Shown here one piece after another: positions 1-13,120 of a stretch of 64,000 nucleotides of DNA (position 1 is its first letter; the number at the start of each line of letters is the position of its first letter). Below the pieces are notes generated by a model. The model had not been told where the DNA came from, did no database searches, and was given only the letters and a program-made list of their open reading frames with translations. The position numbers were made by a program, and so were the translations under genes. The DNA comes from Archegozetes longisetosus (Eukaryota; Arthropoda; Arachnida; Sarcoptiformes; Trhypochthoniidae): NCBI GenBank assembly GCA_018873245.2, contig JAEMBT020000009.1, positions 12,807,112 to 12,871,111 on the forward strand, given 5' to 3'.

Positions 1-2098
1 AAAACTAAATAAAATGATTGGAAATTTTCTAGTTTAGAAATTATACGACTCTATAATTGTTATAATCAAACACATTTTACGGTGATTTTCGGCTCTAGTC
101 ACTGAAAGTTAATGATTGAGCTAAACAGAAGTTAAATTCTTTTAAAACCTCTGTCGGACTATAAGAAGGTTTCAGTTTTAGCCTATAGGTGAAAATGAGT
201 TTCGATTATATGCTTGAATTGCACTTGAAAGAGCTTATACACTAAGATTTCAATCTTCAATTTCATAAACAATGTTATATAAAAGAATGGATGGATAACA
301 TAACAGAAAGCTGAACATAATTTGAAACTTAAAAGAAGCTGGAAAAATTGGTGGCAAACTAAACTGAAGCGGTGCTATTCACATGACATGCTTTAACATG
401 TGTTGCGCGTTAAGCTTTAGCCAGCATTGATCGATTTGATCAAAGTGAATAATAACAAATAAATAATGTCTTTACGATGTGTCAGATAAATATTTATAGA
501 ATTTTAGCTTTCATACTTTCCAATTAACAGCTTTGACTTATGTTTTTATATGCACTATATTCCCCATTTGCTCTTCTCCATTTCAATCATTATATGAATT
601 GAGTCTATTTTCTCTACTTATTTATTAGATGAAAATGCGTTTTCGTCATAACTTGCAAACTGCTCAGCTCAATTCAAGTTTTTCCAGGTTATATTTTGTA
701 TGATTTATATAATATATGCAGATTTTATACTAACAAAATTAACTAAACTCTATAGAGGCATCTTAATGAGTTGAAAATATGCTTGTTTCGTAGCTGTCAT
801 TTTCCTGAAAATTAATTTCACATTACTTCATCTTAGTCTAATTTTTCATATAGTGCACTAATTTGAAACCAGACGCCATTATTTAACATTTAAATGAATA
901 GTTCTTAAAAGCTTTTGGGTCTATTTCAATCGTACGTTCCGATTCCAACTGACTCCTTTACAATCATTTTAGAATAAGTAACCATATTAGCGGACGCCAA
1001 ATTAAATGGCACTCCTTTTCACTGAATTGGTCATTTTATCTTGAATTCTATATCGATGTAGCCCTTAGTTAGTTACAGTCGATTCTCTCTATAATGAAGT
1101 TGGGTATGGTCGACTAGTAGCTATAATGCATACTTTTAAAAAAATGATTTGGTTCTCAGACAACGTACACTATATTCAATATAGTGAACTCCCGTTATAA
1201 ATAACGGATTTCTAGTGCATTGGAGTGTTCATTACAACGAGAGGCGACTGTGTTAGTTTTTCAATAAGCCCTCACGTTTCTCAAGAGCCGCTTCATTTTT
1301 ACCTATAATATCGTCAATCAAAGTTTAGATAATGAAAGTCTTACTAGACTATGAAAAGCTATAGATACCAATTCATTGACGCAACCACTTAAAGCATTAC
1401 TTGAATTGGAAGCGATTCAAATTAAAATGAGTTGATATGAAAAAGTTGAATAATTCAAACGTGCAGATTTAAATATGCAAATCAATAAGACTGTAAATGT
1501 TCAATTCTCAGCGCAATAATTCTACGCCTTTCTATCTTATCTATAAAACTGCTTCTATTCATTAATTGTTTGCATACATTAGAATATTCGACCCAATAAC
1601 TACATACTTTATTTAATAAACTGCCATTTGTATTAGAAAAGGGCGATATTTTATCATGTAACTCAAGCATAAGTTGCTCAATTTGTTTATTGATTTCTGA
1701 TTTCATGCTTTTATCCAAGCTAAAATAAAAGCTTCTCGTACCACTACAAAGATTCTTGACACAGATTCTTGACAATGCATACGTTTTAAGACTAACTTTT
1801 TATAGATAATAAGATCAACTTATAAGAATCACCGCATTCGATCAATCAAATCAAGTTATAGTCATATTTCAGATTATAGTCGTTGTTATAGTTATGGTTG
1901 TATTTCAAGTTTACAAAAATTGAGCATTCAGAAAATAGCCTCGAAATTCTTTGAGTGAACAGAAGACTATACGATGCGATTATAATGTAATGAATTGATA
2001 CAAAGAGATTTTATAGAAATCTCGAGTTTGAAAGATATTCAAAGTATGGAGCTAGCGCAAATTAACTAATACATTATAGGCTAGTTAATACAATCTAA
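1..2098. other. AT-rich stretch without a recognised gene
   Basis: No family is recognisable here on either strand. The best open frame is on the minus strand, with its first ATG at 1706 and its stop at 1482. It would give about 75 residues, polar and with three cysteines, resembling nothing I know. It extends upstream without an ATG, so it could be an exon or chance. I do not call it a gene. Confidence 0.5.
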
Positions 2099-2131
2099 GC
2101 GTCAAACTAATCTTCCCGAATAGTTTGACGC
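2099..2131. repeat. Perfect 11-bp stem hairpin
   Basis: GCGTCAAACTA at 2099-2109 is followed by an 11-base spacer and its exact complement TAGTTTGACGC at 2121-2131. It lies directly before three CCTAA units. It may be the end of a small repeat or a transcribed hairpin; no function is evident. Confidence 0.6.
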
Positions 2132-2135
2132 CTGA

Positions 2136-2150
2136 CCTAACCTAACCTAA
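2136..2150. repeat. Three CCTAA units (TTAGG telomere motif)
   Basis: Three perfect CCTAA units, followed by a degenerate CCCGA. TTAGG is the ancestral arthropod telomere repeat, but three units also occur by chance or within transposon ends. It is only a weak hint of taxon or of an interstitial telomeric scar. Confidence 0.35.
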
Positions 2151-2700
2151 CCCGACCTGATACTTAATTAATATAATTTTGATAAATAGTAATGTATAGT
2201 TTAGATTTTCATGTTTTTTATCCAAACAATGATTGGCAGTTGTTCACGCCAAAAAAGTTTGCCATTCATTGTTAAGAGTGTAGGGTATGAAGTGAAGTGC
2301 TTTTTTGTTAGTTTAATTGGTTTGCCCTTGAAATACCTGTTACTTCAAAGTAATATAAGAACCACTTTCTATTTAAATGCCGTCTTTCAGTCAATGATTC
2401 GCTCCACGCTAATTAGATTCATTTCTCTTATTATCGCTTCCTTTAAGCTTTCCGTCGATGACTAATTAATTGATTGATTTAATGTTATCGTTTTGTAAAA
2501 CTTAATCACGTCCTTATGTCGCTCAGCGCAAGACTATTAAGACATTATCTGTCAATTATATAGCGGTAATTTGAATAATAAAACACTCTTATTGTGCTTT
2601 ATATCAACTGTTTGTTTCAGAAGTTAAAACTTTTAGAGAGCTTGCGAACATTGATAAGCTCGCCAAATGTGACCCTAAGGGATAAAATTCCCAGATATGA

Positions 2701-2934
2701 GAGCTTGAGATGTGCCTCAATTCTAAAGCCTGAGATGTACTTCAATTCTAAAGCTTGAGATGTACTTCAACTCTAGAGTTTGAGATGTGCGTCAGCTTTA
2801 GAGCTTGAGATGTGCGTCAGCTTTAGAGCTTGAGATGTGCGTCAGTTTTGGAGCTTGAGTTGTGCGTCAGTTTTGGAGCTTGAGTTGTGCCTCAACTCTA
2901 GGGCTTGAGATGTACCCCAATTCCAAAGCTTGAT
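2701..2934. repeat. 25-bp minisatellite, nine full copies
   Basis: Nine consecutive 25-bp units of the form GAGCTTGAGATGTGCGTCAG plus five bases run from 2701 to 2925, with a partial tenth unit after them. Copies four to six are closest to each other, and the outer copies carry more substitutions, as expected if the middle of the array turned over most recently. No gene is adjacent. Confidence 0.9.
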
Positions 2935-5900
2935 GTTCGCAGAAAATCAAATTGAGTAATAGCGACCGCAATCTAAAACCACTCGCCTTGTTACAGATAG
3001 TAATAATAGTCTATGATTATAAATCATTCTCTTATAAACAATTACAATACGCTGTTTATTGTACAGCTTAAGACCAGGTGCCGATCCGACCAATCACGTT
3101 ATGTTTTCAATCCACTAATTTGATAACAGAAATAATGCTTTTCTACTTCTAGCTATCCTATTCTCTAGATTAACATTCCGCTACAGATTAAGATGTCCAA
3201 TAATTAGCATTTAAATTACAGCTATGGTTTTACAGAAGACAATCTTCAACTATTACATTCAATTCTGAATCTATTCATTCTGGATCTGCAGCTATTCAAT
3301 CTAGATTTGCAGCTATTCAATCCAAACTTTCTCATACTATTCAAGTTCTACTATAATTAGTCACTTTGGTCTAAACAAATTTTGTTAAATGAAAGTGGGA
3401 TTTGGGTATTAACGCAAACAATTATCAAATAATTGTTAAATAAAAGTGAGTTTCATTGCGACAATTATATAAATAGAAAGCGGAAAGATATTTCATACTA
3501 AAGCTGGCATAATTCCAGCATTAATTATCAGTTTATGTAAATCATCTGGCTTCAAACTACCTCATTAACTTTTCAAATACCTCTTGGCTTTTGCTTTGAT
3601 GCCAGACTTTTCCTAAATTAATTACTATCTTTTAAATGATTCCCTAATTGTATTGTGATTGAAATGAAACTGGCAAACATTTCTATTTGCCAATCAGCAG
3701 AACTGTTTCTTGGAAAAGCTATTCATTTTCATATATGTTAATTATGTTTTTCAATTCATTTCACATTAATATTAGCTTTTTTCTGCTATCTTTCTTCATC
3801 TAACTAACTTCACAATTGAGATAAAGATTTTTCTAATGAAATATTTGGTCATTATATTAGTTTTTCAATTAGAGAAGTTCAAGTTAGGCTAATAGCAATA
3901 TATGACTCTATATTAGTATTAGTATATGGTTTAAAAGCTTTATACTAATCATTTAAAGCTCTATGATTAGGTATGTTTGAAAACTTGTTTCATAAAGTCA
4001 TAAAGTCAACTAAATCTATTAGAGCTTCACAATTTTCTTAAAATTTAATGCTCTGTTTTTTTTTAGTTATATTTGTTAGTCAGATCAATAAACTCAAGAT
4101 TAACATTAAGTTAATAGTCTTTGTTGTTTTAATATATACTTTCTGGTGGCAAGTATTAACCAAATGTTTAATAAAGTTACAAAATATAGAAAACTATCAT
4201 TGAGATAAGTTTTAAGACATCAGATCAGGGATTAAAGCATTGAGAAAATGATTAATTTGAAAATTGTTTTTCAATTCAATGTTTGTGCTTCATTTCTGGG
4301 AACAAATCTTATGAATCATTCGCATTTTAAGCAATAAAATTTTTAATCGATGGAAAGACCTTTCCTTCATCCACAACAACGAATGTCTTTTGGCAAATAA
4401 AGAGTGTCAAAAAATTATGTCACAAACATCTCGAGGTTATAAAAACGAGTTTTAATGTTGTGTAAAATGTCATAAAGTCGTTAGTTTGATTTAATGTCCA
4501 CTCAAGATATAAGAATGATAAGACATTCTGGAAAATGAGATACCAAACTATTTGCCAATTGAAAGTCACGGCTAATAAGTGACTTTAATTCAATCATTTT
4601 AAGCAACTATTCAGCTACTTTTGGGTCACTTTTAGGTTGCTTTTTGGTTACTTTTAGGTTACTTATGAGTAACGAAAATAGAAAGTCTGTAACAATTTCT
4701 TTCCGCTTTCCAATTATGAGCTGAGCCAAACATTTCTCCACCATTTCCTTCTTCCAACAGAGAACAATTTGATCAAAATCCTGAAATCTATTAGTGTTAT
4801 ATCAGCCTATATTAGCGTATATCAACTTAACGTCAAATGTGGGCAGAGGGAGAATAGGGGGAAACGGAACAGAGCCTCAATCTCGTATTGAACGCATTGA
4901 AATATTGAGAGTCAGCCCTGAACTCAGTCTCTATAGTGCCCAAGTTTTCATTAGTTGCTAATGCACCACAGCAGTTATTTCTAACTTTTCAGGTTCAGCA
5001 CCCGATTTATAGGACTCATCTCTTTTTGGCTTATCTTCCCTTTCTGACTTAGCGGCCCCAGTGGGTCGCGAAATCACTAGTGGTCGTGAAAGGCAGTTTT
5101 GAAATCGCTGTCTACTCACTATAACTTTTGTACTTTTGCATTACAGTATAACTCACTATAGCTTTAGTGCTTCTACACTACAGTATAACTCACTATAATT
5201 TAGCACTAATATTATTGTAGTATAAGTTGGATCAACTGTATAGACATAACTTTTGATCATCTGATTTGATCAAATTTCTAATAAATACAATTTGATTTCT
5301 ATAGCTTATAAGTTAACGATAGTTATGATAGTCATAAAAAAGTTATTTCTATTAAATATTTAGATATAATTTCTTGTAATGTGAAAACATATACTTTTGA
5401 ATAGGTATAGCGTGATATCAAATTCGTGATATCCATTTCGTGATATGTAGTTGTGATGCATCTCATAAGACTGAACATAATTGGGTATTAAAGCTAGAGT
5501 TCAACTAAGCTATACATTGATGGCAAACCCTGTCATCCCTTGGAACTACTATGAGTTCAGCCCAACCAACTATGTTTGCATCGATTTTATGCTGCCTTTA
5601 TCTCTATAACTCCGAGTCGTCTTCTCTCTATCGTATGTTAACTCAAATATTAGGTATATTTCGTAATAGTAATAACTGTTGTAATGCGCTGAGCACTCAA
5701 TACCAATGTATTGCTTTTAATACAAATGCATTATTTCTATGCAAACTGATTGCATTGAAGTGAACCATTGCATTACTTTCTCTCATCCTTTCGCTCAATT
5801 TAGTCTCAATTATAACTTTATGTTAGTTTCAACTTCACTTTTGCGTGACTGATTGACACCATCACGACATTTGCCACTTCTGCCTTCATTACAACTTCAC

Positions 5901-5954
5901 TATTATTTAGTTTCGTTTGTTTATCGTCTGTTTTTGATCAACTTCTCAACTTAA
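2935..5954. other. Gene-poor stretch with short imperfect repeats
   Basis: No coding region is recognised. Small imperfect tandem repeats are visible: about 20-bp CTATTCA-type units near 3260-3345, GGTTACTTTTA-type units near 4610-4670, and ACAGTATAACTCACTATA-type units near 5110-5200. A short open frame at 5551-5763 has no recognisable features and is probably chance. Confidence 0.5.
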
Positions 5955-6459
5955 ATGGTTAAGAAGAAGAAGAGTGTTTCTCCTGAGGTCATTTATTTAA
6001 AACTAATTTATTTAAAAAAAATTTTTATTTATAACTAATTTTTATTTATAACTATAGAAACCAAATTGTTCAACCACATCATCCAATGCTCAAGATACAA
6101 ATGAAATGGCAAGTAGTGAACAGACAATAGAAAATACGACAACGGCTTCCTTCAAAAATAGCCAATTTGTGGCCAGTCGATCGCAAAGTAGTTCGAAGAA
6201 GTCGAGAGTTTGGAAGAATCTCAAACAGATATTAGCGAGTGATAAGACAGTGATAAAAGGTGTCTCTTATGCTTCTTTAGATAGTCCACAGTCAAGCAAA
6301 CCTCCGAAAAGATATTCTGATTTAAGTGGACTTCCAGCTAAATATAAAGACCCCACTACTGGTCTCTTATACCATAATTCTGATGAGTTTGCACAGATCA
6401 AAATGCTATCTAATGATATTATTAATGGATATTTGGAACTCAGAAAAGCAACTGTCTGA
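5955..6459 (+). CDS. INO80C: INO80 complex subunit C (YL1 C-terminal domain)
   Basis: Two exons, 5955-5987 and 6058-6459, give 144 residues. INO80C (Ies6 in yeast) is a nuclear subunit of the INO80 chromatin remodeller. The block SRVWKNLKQILASDK at about residues 60-74 and the YL1_C-type region around RYSDLSGLPAKYKDP (about 96-110), followed by a terminal GYLELRKAT, are the family hallmarks. The first exon is inferred: it supplies MVKKKKSVSPE, and a 70-base intron ending in CTATAG joins in frame to the second exon. Its donor (GTCATT) is weak. If it is wrong, translation would start at the ATG at 6106 and give 117 residues. A polyadenylation signal follows. The gene lies tail to tail with YEATS4, whose product also serves chromatin complexes. 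Confidence 0.88.
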
Positions 6460-6596
6460 TTATGTTATTTGTTTCAAATATTTTATAAAAATTTGTGTAA
6501 ATTAATGTAGATTAGTCTCAATTAGTTTTAAATTTACTTTACTACAAATACAAGTTTTTATACTCATATATACATTCAATTAAAAATATTTATTGA

Positions 6597-6602
6597 ATAA
6601 AA
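6597..6602 (+). terminator. Polyadenylation signal of INO80C
   Basis: AATAAA lies about 138 bases after the INO80C stop, in an AT-rich 3' flank, at a distance normal for a 3' UTR. Confidence 0.6.
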
Positions 6603-7008
6603 TGTTTGATAAGCGAAAATTATTAACAAATCTATTTGTAGACTAATTTGAAAAAAGTTCACATAAAGATAAAATCAGTTTGAGTTTGAGAAAATAGATA
6701 AGCTATGAAATAAAATAGAAATTCGGTTGTAAGCTCAACTTCAGAGTTAAGTAACGGACTGCCTGATAAGGATTAATAAACTTTTGATTAATAAGTTCAT
6801 TATTAGAAATGATAGAAAGTTTGATAACTAAAATATGAACGTTTCATTTATTAGTTCTGTGTAAGATATAATGTATAGAAGGTTTGAACAAAAAACAAGT
6901 CGTTTTCATCTCTAATGCAGTCAAAAGTTTCATGTATTGTCAACTTTTTCCAAATGAGCCTACATTTAATGAAAAGGAGTGTATGAAACATGAAATTAAA
7001 TGGATGAG

Positions 7009-7686
7009 TCATTCGTTTTTCCCAATTTCCGTCTTATACTTATTAATAGCTTCTTTAGCCACTTTCAATCTTTCCTTAAGGTCTGCTATTTCAAGTCTAA
7101 CTTTGTTTTTAGCGCTCAATACGGCATTTAAAGTTCTCTCTTTTTTATCTTCAAAATCTGTCTCATGTCTAATAGGAGCCAAAGATAACTGTCTGGTGGT
7201 CGATAAGAGTTGTTGCATCATAACAGACGGGTCTTGAAATATCAATTCGTCATAAAATTCAGACACCAAATGCTTCTTTATGTTAATCACATTGTTTTCA
7301 GTTTGAAACAACTTCAAAATATGATATATAGTAACTGGTCGTTCGTTGGGATCAATGAAGTAGATCTTAATAACAATCTCGAACTCTCCCCAACCGGTCT
7401 CAGTTACTTCATACGGAGGTTTTGTGACTACTCGATTCGGGTTCTGATAGCTTTCATGTAGTTTGAAGTGAACTTTCTTCACATACGCTGATAGATCTTC
7501 GTTCTTGTAGGCTTTCACGTAGACTGTCCACTGATGTGTGTGTCCGTCGTCTTCTCTTTTTTTGCCGAAATAACGCGCGACGTTTCCGTAAACAATTGGC
7601 TTCACTATTGTCGTCCCTTTCAATCTGCCGCCTGAATCTGGCCCGTATTCGCTGATCTTTGACTTCAATAATACCATTTCCGTCAT
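7009..7686 (-). CDS. YEATS4: YEATS domain protein GAS41
   Basis: A single exon encodes 225 residues, close to the usual length of about 227. YEATS4/GAS41 reads acylated histone H3 tails and is a shared subunit of the TIP60/NuA4 and SRCAP remodelling complexes. The YEATS domain covers about residues 18-155, with HTHQW at 49-53, the HFKLHESY strand at 73-80 and the TGWGEF loop at 97-102 that forms the acyl-lysine aromatic cage. Residues from about 165 to 225 are a charged helix with coiled-coil character, as in the family. The ATG at 7686 fits the conserved N-terminus. The gene is intact, has no intron, and is head to head with NMT, 364 bases away. Confidence 0.97.
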   Translation of the reverse strand: MTEMVLLKSKISEYGPDSGGRLKGTTIVKPIVYGNVARYFGKKREDDGHTHQWTVYVKAYKNEDLSAYVKKVHFKLHESYQNPNRVVTKPPYEVTETGWGEFEIVIKIYFIDPNERPVTIYHILKLFQTENNVINIKKHLVSEFYDELIFQDPSVMMQQLLSTTRQLSLAPIRHETDFEDKKERTLNAVLSAKNKVRLEIADLKERLKVAKEAINKYKTEIGKNE

Positions 7687-8050
7687 TGTCTTTTATTTAT
7701 TATATTTCTATCTATTAATCAGTTATTAATTTGATCGGTTTTTCGCAATGTCTAATAAATTTGTTTTGATTTTTTGTTTTTAAACTAAACGCTTTTATGT
7801 AGTTTACAGAAAATACGTTTTGGTTATTTAGTCAAATGTATTGAGTCGGTTCAAAAACGTGACTATTTGTCAGATAATATATTCCAATGCTTTATATTAA
7901 CGTTTGACGTAATTTATATTAAGCTAAAGAAGAGGTGGCTTTTCATTAGAGAAGTGTCGAATCAATTCGTATATAATTAAAACAAAATCATTAATGATTT
8001 AATTTGAATATAATTTAGGGGATATTTATATCAATAAATCGTATCAAACA
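7687..8050. promoter_or_regulatory. Shared divergent promoter region YEATS4/NMT
   Basis: The 364 bases between two divergent, intact housekeeping start codons must hold both 5' UTRs and both promoters. The stretch is AT-rich with T-runs near YEATS4 and no clear TATA box or CpG island. Co-regulation is an inference from spacing alone. Confidence 0.5.
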
Positions 8051-11000
8051 ATGAATAACAGCAACGATTGTTCGCATAAAGACTGCGAACACCATAAGAA
8101 TGAAGATGAGACCAAAAGTGCAATAACTAATAGCGATTTGATAACCAATGTCAGGTAACCCATTATGAGGAAGTTATCGCACGTTTAGTTATTAACTTCA
8201 TCTCATTCTCACTTCTCTTCAATCAGTTTTTGCTTTATTTCAATTTCTATTTTTTATATTTTTTTATATTTACCACAAATTCGTTAATAAGTGAGGGAAA
8301 GAAACCGAAAAATAAGAGTAAGAAAACAAAGAATAAGCAAACAAGTCAACAGTCAAGTGATGCCGTTGACGGTAAGGAATTGTCAGAAGGTGTCGATTCG
8401 CATGGAGGTGATGGTGCGACAGGTGGTCAAGCGGCAGAGTCGGAAGAGTTGAACGCTTGGACTTATAACAAATTGCAAGATATAAAGAAAGCGGTCGAAA
8501 TGCTTAATCTCTATCAGGGTGGACCTGCTAAGACACCTGAAGATGCTATGAAGAAAAAGTATGAGTTCTGGGAAACTCAACCTGTCCCCAAGCTTCATGA
8601 AGTACCCGATGCTAATCTCCCTATAGAGCCCGACAAGACCAAAGAGCAGATCAAAAAGGAATCCCTTAATCTTCCTCAAGGATTCTTGTGGGACACTCTC
8701 GATATCAATGACGAATCTGTTGTATGCTTTCAATTTTATTTCATTTTGATTTCGTTTTGTTTGTAGTTTTAGTTGAATTGTACACTTGAGAACTTAGTAA
8801 TCGTTGATAGCGATCAGAAGTGATGCGTTGTGATGACATGCTTTTCATCAGACCATAATATCGAAGATATTAACAAACTTATAGAATGTTTGATATAGTA
8901 ATGAAAACAAATTTAAAATGAATTTTAGCAACAAATTGATGCGCATCACAGTCAGGCTGACAACTATCTTGTTGTTATTAACGATTATTAAGTTTTGACG
9001 AAGCTTTGATGACGTTTTTCACTGTATTACTCTTTATAGCTCAAAGAGTTATATATGTTGCTCAACGAAAACTATGTCGAAGACGATGACAATATGTTTC
9101 GATTTGACTATTCTCCTGAGTTCTTGCATTGGGCTCTTAAGCCTCCAGGTTGGCAGAAGGACTGGCACTGTGGGGTCAGAGTTTCCAAAAGTAATAAATT
9201 GGTTGGATTTATAAGTGCTATCCCGGCAAAGATAAGGGTCTATGACAAGTAGGCATTAACGTAATAAATAAATAAATATTTTCTATTTTATTTATTCAAA
9301 TTTTTCTTAAAGAACACTTAAGATGGTTGAAATAAACTTCCTTTGTGTCCACAAGAAGTTGCGCTCCAAAAGAATGGCTCCAGTTTTGATCCGAGAGATA
9401 ACAAGAAGAGTGAATCTATTAGGAATATTTCAAGCAGTGTATACAGCAGGTGTGTTCCTACCAAAACCTGTTGGTACTTGTCGTTATTGGCATCGATCTA
9501 TAAATCCAAAGAAGTTGATAGATATTAAGTTCTCTCATTTGAGTCGTAATATGACAATGCAGAGAACGATTAAGCTCTACAAACTGCCGGAAGACATCAA
9601 AACTGTAGGATTTAGAAAATTGCAGTCTAAGGATATCAAGAAAGTTCAAAAGTTGCTGACCAACTATCTTAGTAGATTCGATTTGGCACCATATTTCGAT
9701 CACGAAGAAATGGTTCATTGGTTCACACCGAGAGATAATGTTGTGGATAGCTTTGTTGTCGAGGTAGTTTTAATTAGCAAGTTGTTTTATATTACTGTCT
9801 CTTTCTATCTTTATGTATCACCGTTTTCGGATTTTTATCTTAAAAGCGGCGGGTTTTTTCGGGTTTTTTGGTCACTAAATTTACAAATGATATCGTTTAA
9901 AATGTCCTTCAATGTCACTGTTAGGATATAGTATTGCGTTCAAATTCAGACTATTCTGTGAGAGTTTGTTCTTTCATGGCATTGAATCACGGCACTGAAT
10001 GATCTTTCAGCGTTGGACTACTGTAGGAAACATTTCTTCCTATTTTTATTACACTTTTTAATAAGAGTAACAAAAAACTTCTAACGAACAAAAACATGTG
10101 TTGAACGCAGAATAAATTAAAACTAACTTTGTATAGATGCGGGGTTTTTCGGGTTTAACCCGAACGACTTTCCCCAAAATTGGCAGATTTTCATCGGGTT
10201 TTACCAGGTTAAACCCAAAAACAGTCATCTCTGTGTGCCTATTGTGTCGCATAAATTATGTCAATTGTATATCATTTTTAAACCTAATATTTATGCAAAT
10301 TAGAGGGCAATTTAAAAAGATTTAGAATTTTTAGTAACTTTTTATTATTCTGTAATGTTTTTAATTTTTTTTTTGAAAATTATTTTAAGGATTTGAAATC
10401 TTTTTTGATGAATCACCCTCTAATTTACATAGTTAATGGATGATATTGAGGTTTTAAAAGTTGAAATATATAATTGACACGATCTATTCAACACTGTAGA
10501 CATAAACTTATACATAAAGATAAAAAGAAACAGCAATACAAGACAAGTTTGAGTAATTGAATAATGAATTGATTTAATTTAGAGACCAGTTGAAGGTGGA
10601 AAGAAGGGCGAGATGCAAATAGTAGGTTTCGCCAGTTTCTACACATTGCCGTCGACTGTTATGCACCACCCGAATTACAAAAGTATTAAAGCCGCCTATG
10701 CTTTCTATAGTGTAGGATCTGATCAAGTCAGCCTTCAAGATATCATGCAAGACGTCTTAATTGTTGCTAAAAATGTTAGTCAGTTGTATGTCTCATTGGA
10801 TCAGTCCTGATACAGTCCTGTCTCTAACTGAATAATACTACAGATAGGACTCTATAGCACTCATCTGATGATATATTACAACTTTTGTTCAATTATAACG
10901 TCTTCTATCATGAAACTAATCTCATAATTCATCTATAGGCTGGATACGATGTTTTCAATGCCTTAGACTTAATGGATAACAAGGAGTTTCTTGAGAAACT

Positions 11001-11151
11001 CAAGTTCGGTATCGGAGACGGAAACTTACAGTACTATCTCTTCAATTGGAAGTGTCCGCCTTTGGCACCAGAAAAGGTTAGTTTAGATTGTCTGAGTTAT
11101 CAAATAATAATTGGATCGATTTATTTGCAGATCGGCCTTGTTTTGCAGTAA
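8051..11151 (+). CDS. NMT: Glycylpeptide N-tetradecanoyltransferase (NMT), seven exons
   Basis: Seven exons: 8051-8154, 8292-8721, 9040-9248, 9313-9763, 10583-10774, 10939-11076 and 11131-11151. They join in frame with GT-AG borders to 514 residues, the normal animal length. The enzyme transfers myristate from myristoyl-CoA to N-terminal glycine of cytosolic proteins. A lysine-rich tail near residues 36-50 matches the ribosome-binding region. [15 protein letters not shown] at 254-268 is the acyl-CoA site, and the [19 protein letters not shown] block lies near the C-terminus. The tiny last exon, seven codons with the stop, restores the terminal IGLVLQ; the C-terminal carboxylate is the catalytic base in this family. 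Introns are short except intron 4 (819 bases). No defect is seen. Confidence 0.97.
9846..10225. repeat. Probable small transposon remnant in NMT intron 4
   Basis: The longest NMT intron contains two blocks rich in CGGGTTTTTCGGGTTTAACC-like sequence, near 9846-9872 and 10139-10215, unlike the rest of the intron. Such CGGGTTT runs are typical of degenerate ends of small cut-and-paste elements. No transposase or clear target duplication was found. Confidence 0.3.
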
Positions 11152-13120
11152 CTGATTGTATGATCGGTTGAGTGAAGCCATAAGATTGATTTCTGTGTCG
11201 CACTGTTTGAATGCTTGGATAGAGGCATTTATTGGATTCATACATGTTCTTCATAACATGTTAAATCTGGTCACTATTTAGGAACTATAAAATTATTTAC
11301 ATATATTGTTGTACTTGTATTAACAAATTTAATAACTTTTAATTTTAATCTTTTATATTAAAGACAAGTCAATTTATCAATCGAGCAAAGAATATTTTAT
11401 TTATATATATTTGAGAAACAATACATTTATGCTTGGCTTTTCTCAATTAAGGGTTTATGTCATTTTCCGGTTTGGGACTATTTCAACCTTAACTCGATTC
11501 AATAAATTTCAATGTTTTTCATTTTCAAATATTTTTTATTATAATTTTACTAATTTGAATATTTGAAACCTGGATTTGAAGACCTATCTTAGCGGATGAA
11601 GAAAATAAAATAATTTTCAGATTTAGGAATTCATATCAACTTTTAAAGTAAGGAGTTATTACTAAAAATTTGTAGCCAAATTTCTCTCATCAATTCAGGT
11701 ATTTGTATGTTGTGTCAAATCGTATTTTTTATTCACGACAATTCGTTTATCACATGAGTCACATTTAATAATTTGTTCGTCAGTTAAATAAAAAATTGCC
11801 ATTTTATTGAAATCTCTCACCAATGTTTTCGATATTAGACTACATACTTTAGGCATTTTTGTGTAATTTTATATTTGCTCGTATATTACACAAAATAAAG
11901 CTTTTAAGAGTTGTTTTGAGTAATCATTAGAATTAAATGCGAGTGCATTCACATAATCTAAGCACTTAAAATCAAATCAAGCTCACAAAATAGTATTCAA
12001 TGAAAATCTTACATATCTATAAAGCTGTTTAAAATGTTTAAAATTTTCACATAAATCAAAATCTTGAACTTATTCTGAACAAATTTTCTTTTAACTAAAA
12101 ATATTATTAAACCTTAATAGTGATTTCAAGCTAAAGTGTAATATTTTAATAACAAAGAGTGAAACTTCTAAAAATCATACGTCTATAGATTTTATTTAGG
12201 AGTAACTGATGTTACTCGTGATTGAAATCTTTTAAATCTATAGGTATTCGAGGAATGCATTGTACAAACTACTGCAAGAAATAGTTCAAAGGTCTTAGAA
12301 TCACCATGGGATAGTTTGAATTGCAATTTTTGAGAGAAACATTTGACTGAATAAGCTTATATTATTAGGATTACCACTAAATATTCAAGATTAAGTATTA
12401 AAATTCTAAAGTGTTAAAATAAGCAAGCACGAGTTTAAAACGCACTTATTAAGTAAAAAAGCAAGCAAATAAGTAAAAACTTATTTTCCGCTCTTTATTT
12501 ATAATTTTATACTAAATTAATATTTCAGATACTGAATAATTTAGTAATAGTTAAATAATAGATTATAATTAGTGTTAAGTGAGTTGTGGTTCATAGCAAT
12601 CAATTTACGAATGAATGAATGAAAGTGACGTGTCGTACACCAAACCAAAATAGAGAAGCAAATCAAGTAAAGCATGAAGAGGCAGAAGAAGAGAATCAAA
12701 TAGAAAATCTAATAAACAAGATAAATGAGAAACTATGTCGTTCAATAAGCTATAAATGAATGTGAAGGGCATGTCATTCAAGCATTGCTTTCAAGTGTTT
12801 GCTAACTTTGATTCCAAGCTTTTGTCTCACCTCAGGTATAATTATATTTGAAGGTGAACTACTAGCAGGAAAATGTACTTATTTAAAGTGTTAAATCAAG
12901 ACCTGTTTTCTTCCATATTTAATGTTGACTCTTTGTTCAAACTTTGACGTATTAAGTAAGCTTGAAAACTGATTTCATAATATTTGATAGTATTTAATCC
13001 TGGTTTAAATCACTAATCACCGACCTGACTAATTCACAAATTGAAATAAGTTTTAAGAGAGGTATGGTATTTTCAACATATTAAGTAAATTTATTGTATT
13101 TGAATTATGTAGATTATCTA
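11152..13120. other. NMT 3' flank and gene-free spacer
   Basis: Holds the NMT 3' UTR; an AATAAA at 11511 is the first good polyadenylation signal. AT-rich sequence with no recognised gene follows, up to the ankyrin ORF. A purine-rich stretch near 12600-12730 is noticeable but does not code for anything I recognise. No promoter element for the ankyrin ORF is evident. Confidence 0.5.

Noticed and set aside
6884-7461. Plus-strand open frames of 117 and 83 codons
   Set aside because: They overlap the intact, clearly conserved YEATS4 gene on the opposite strand and show no domain.
13094-13120. Nine extra codons upstream of the ankyrin ORF
   Set aside because: The open frame here begins with TTG, not ATG. 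The first in-frame ATG is 13121, so I start the protein there.
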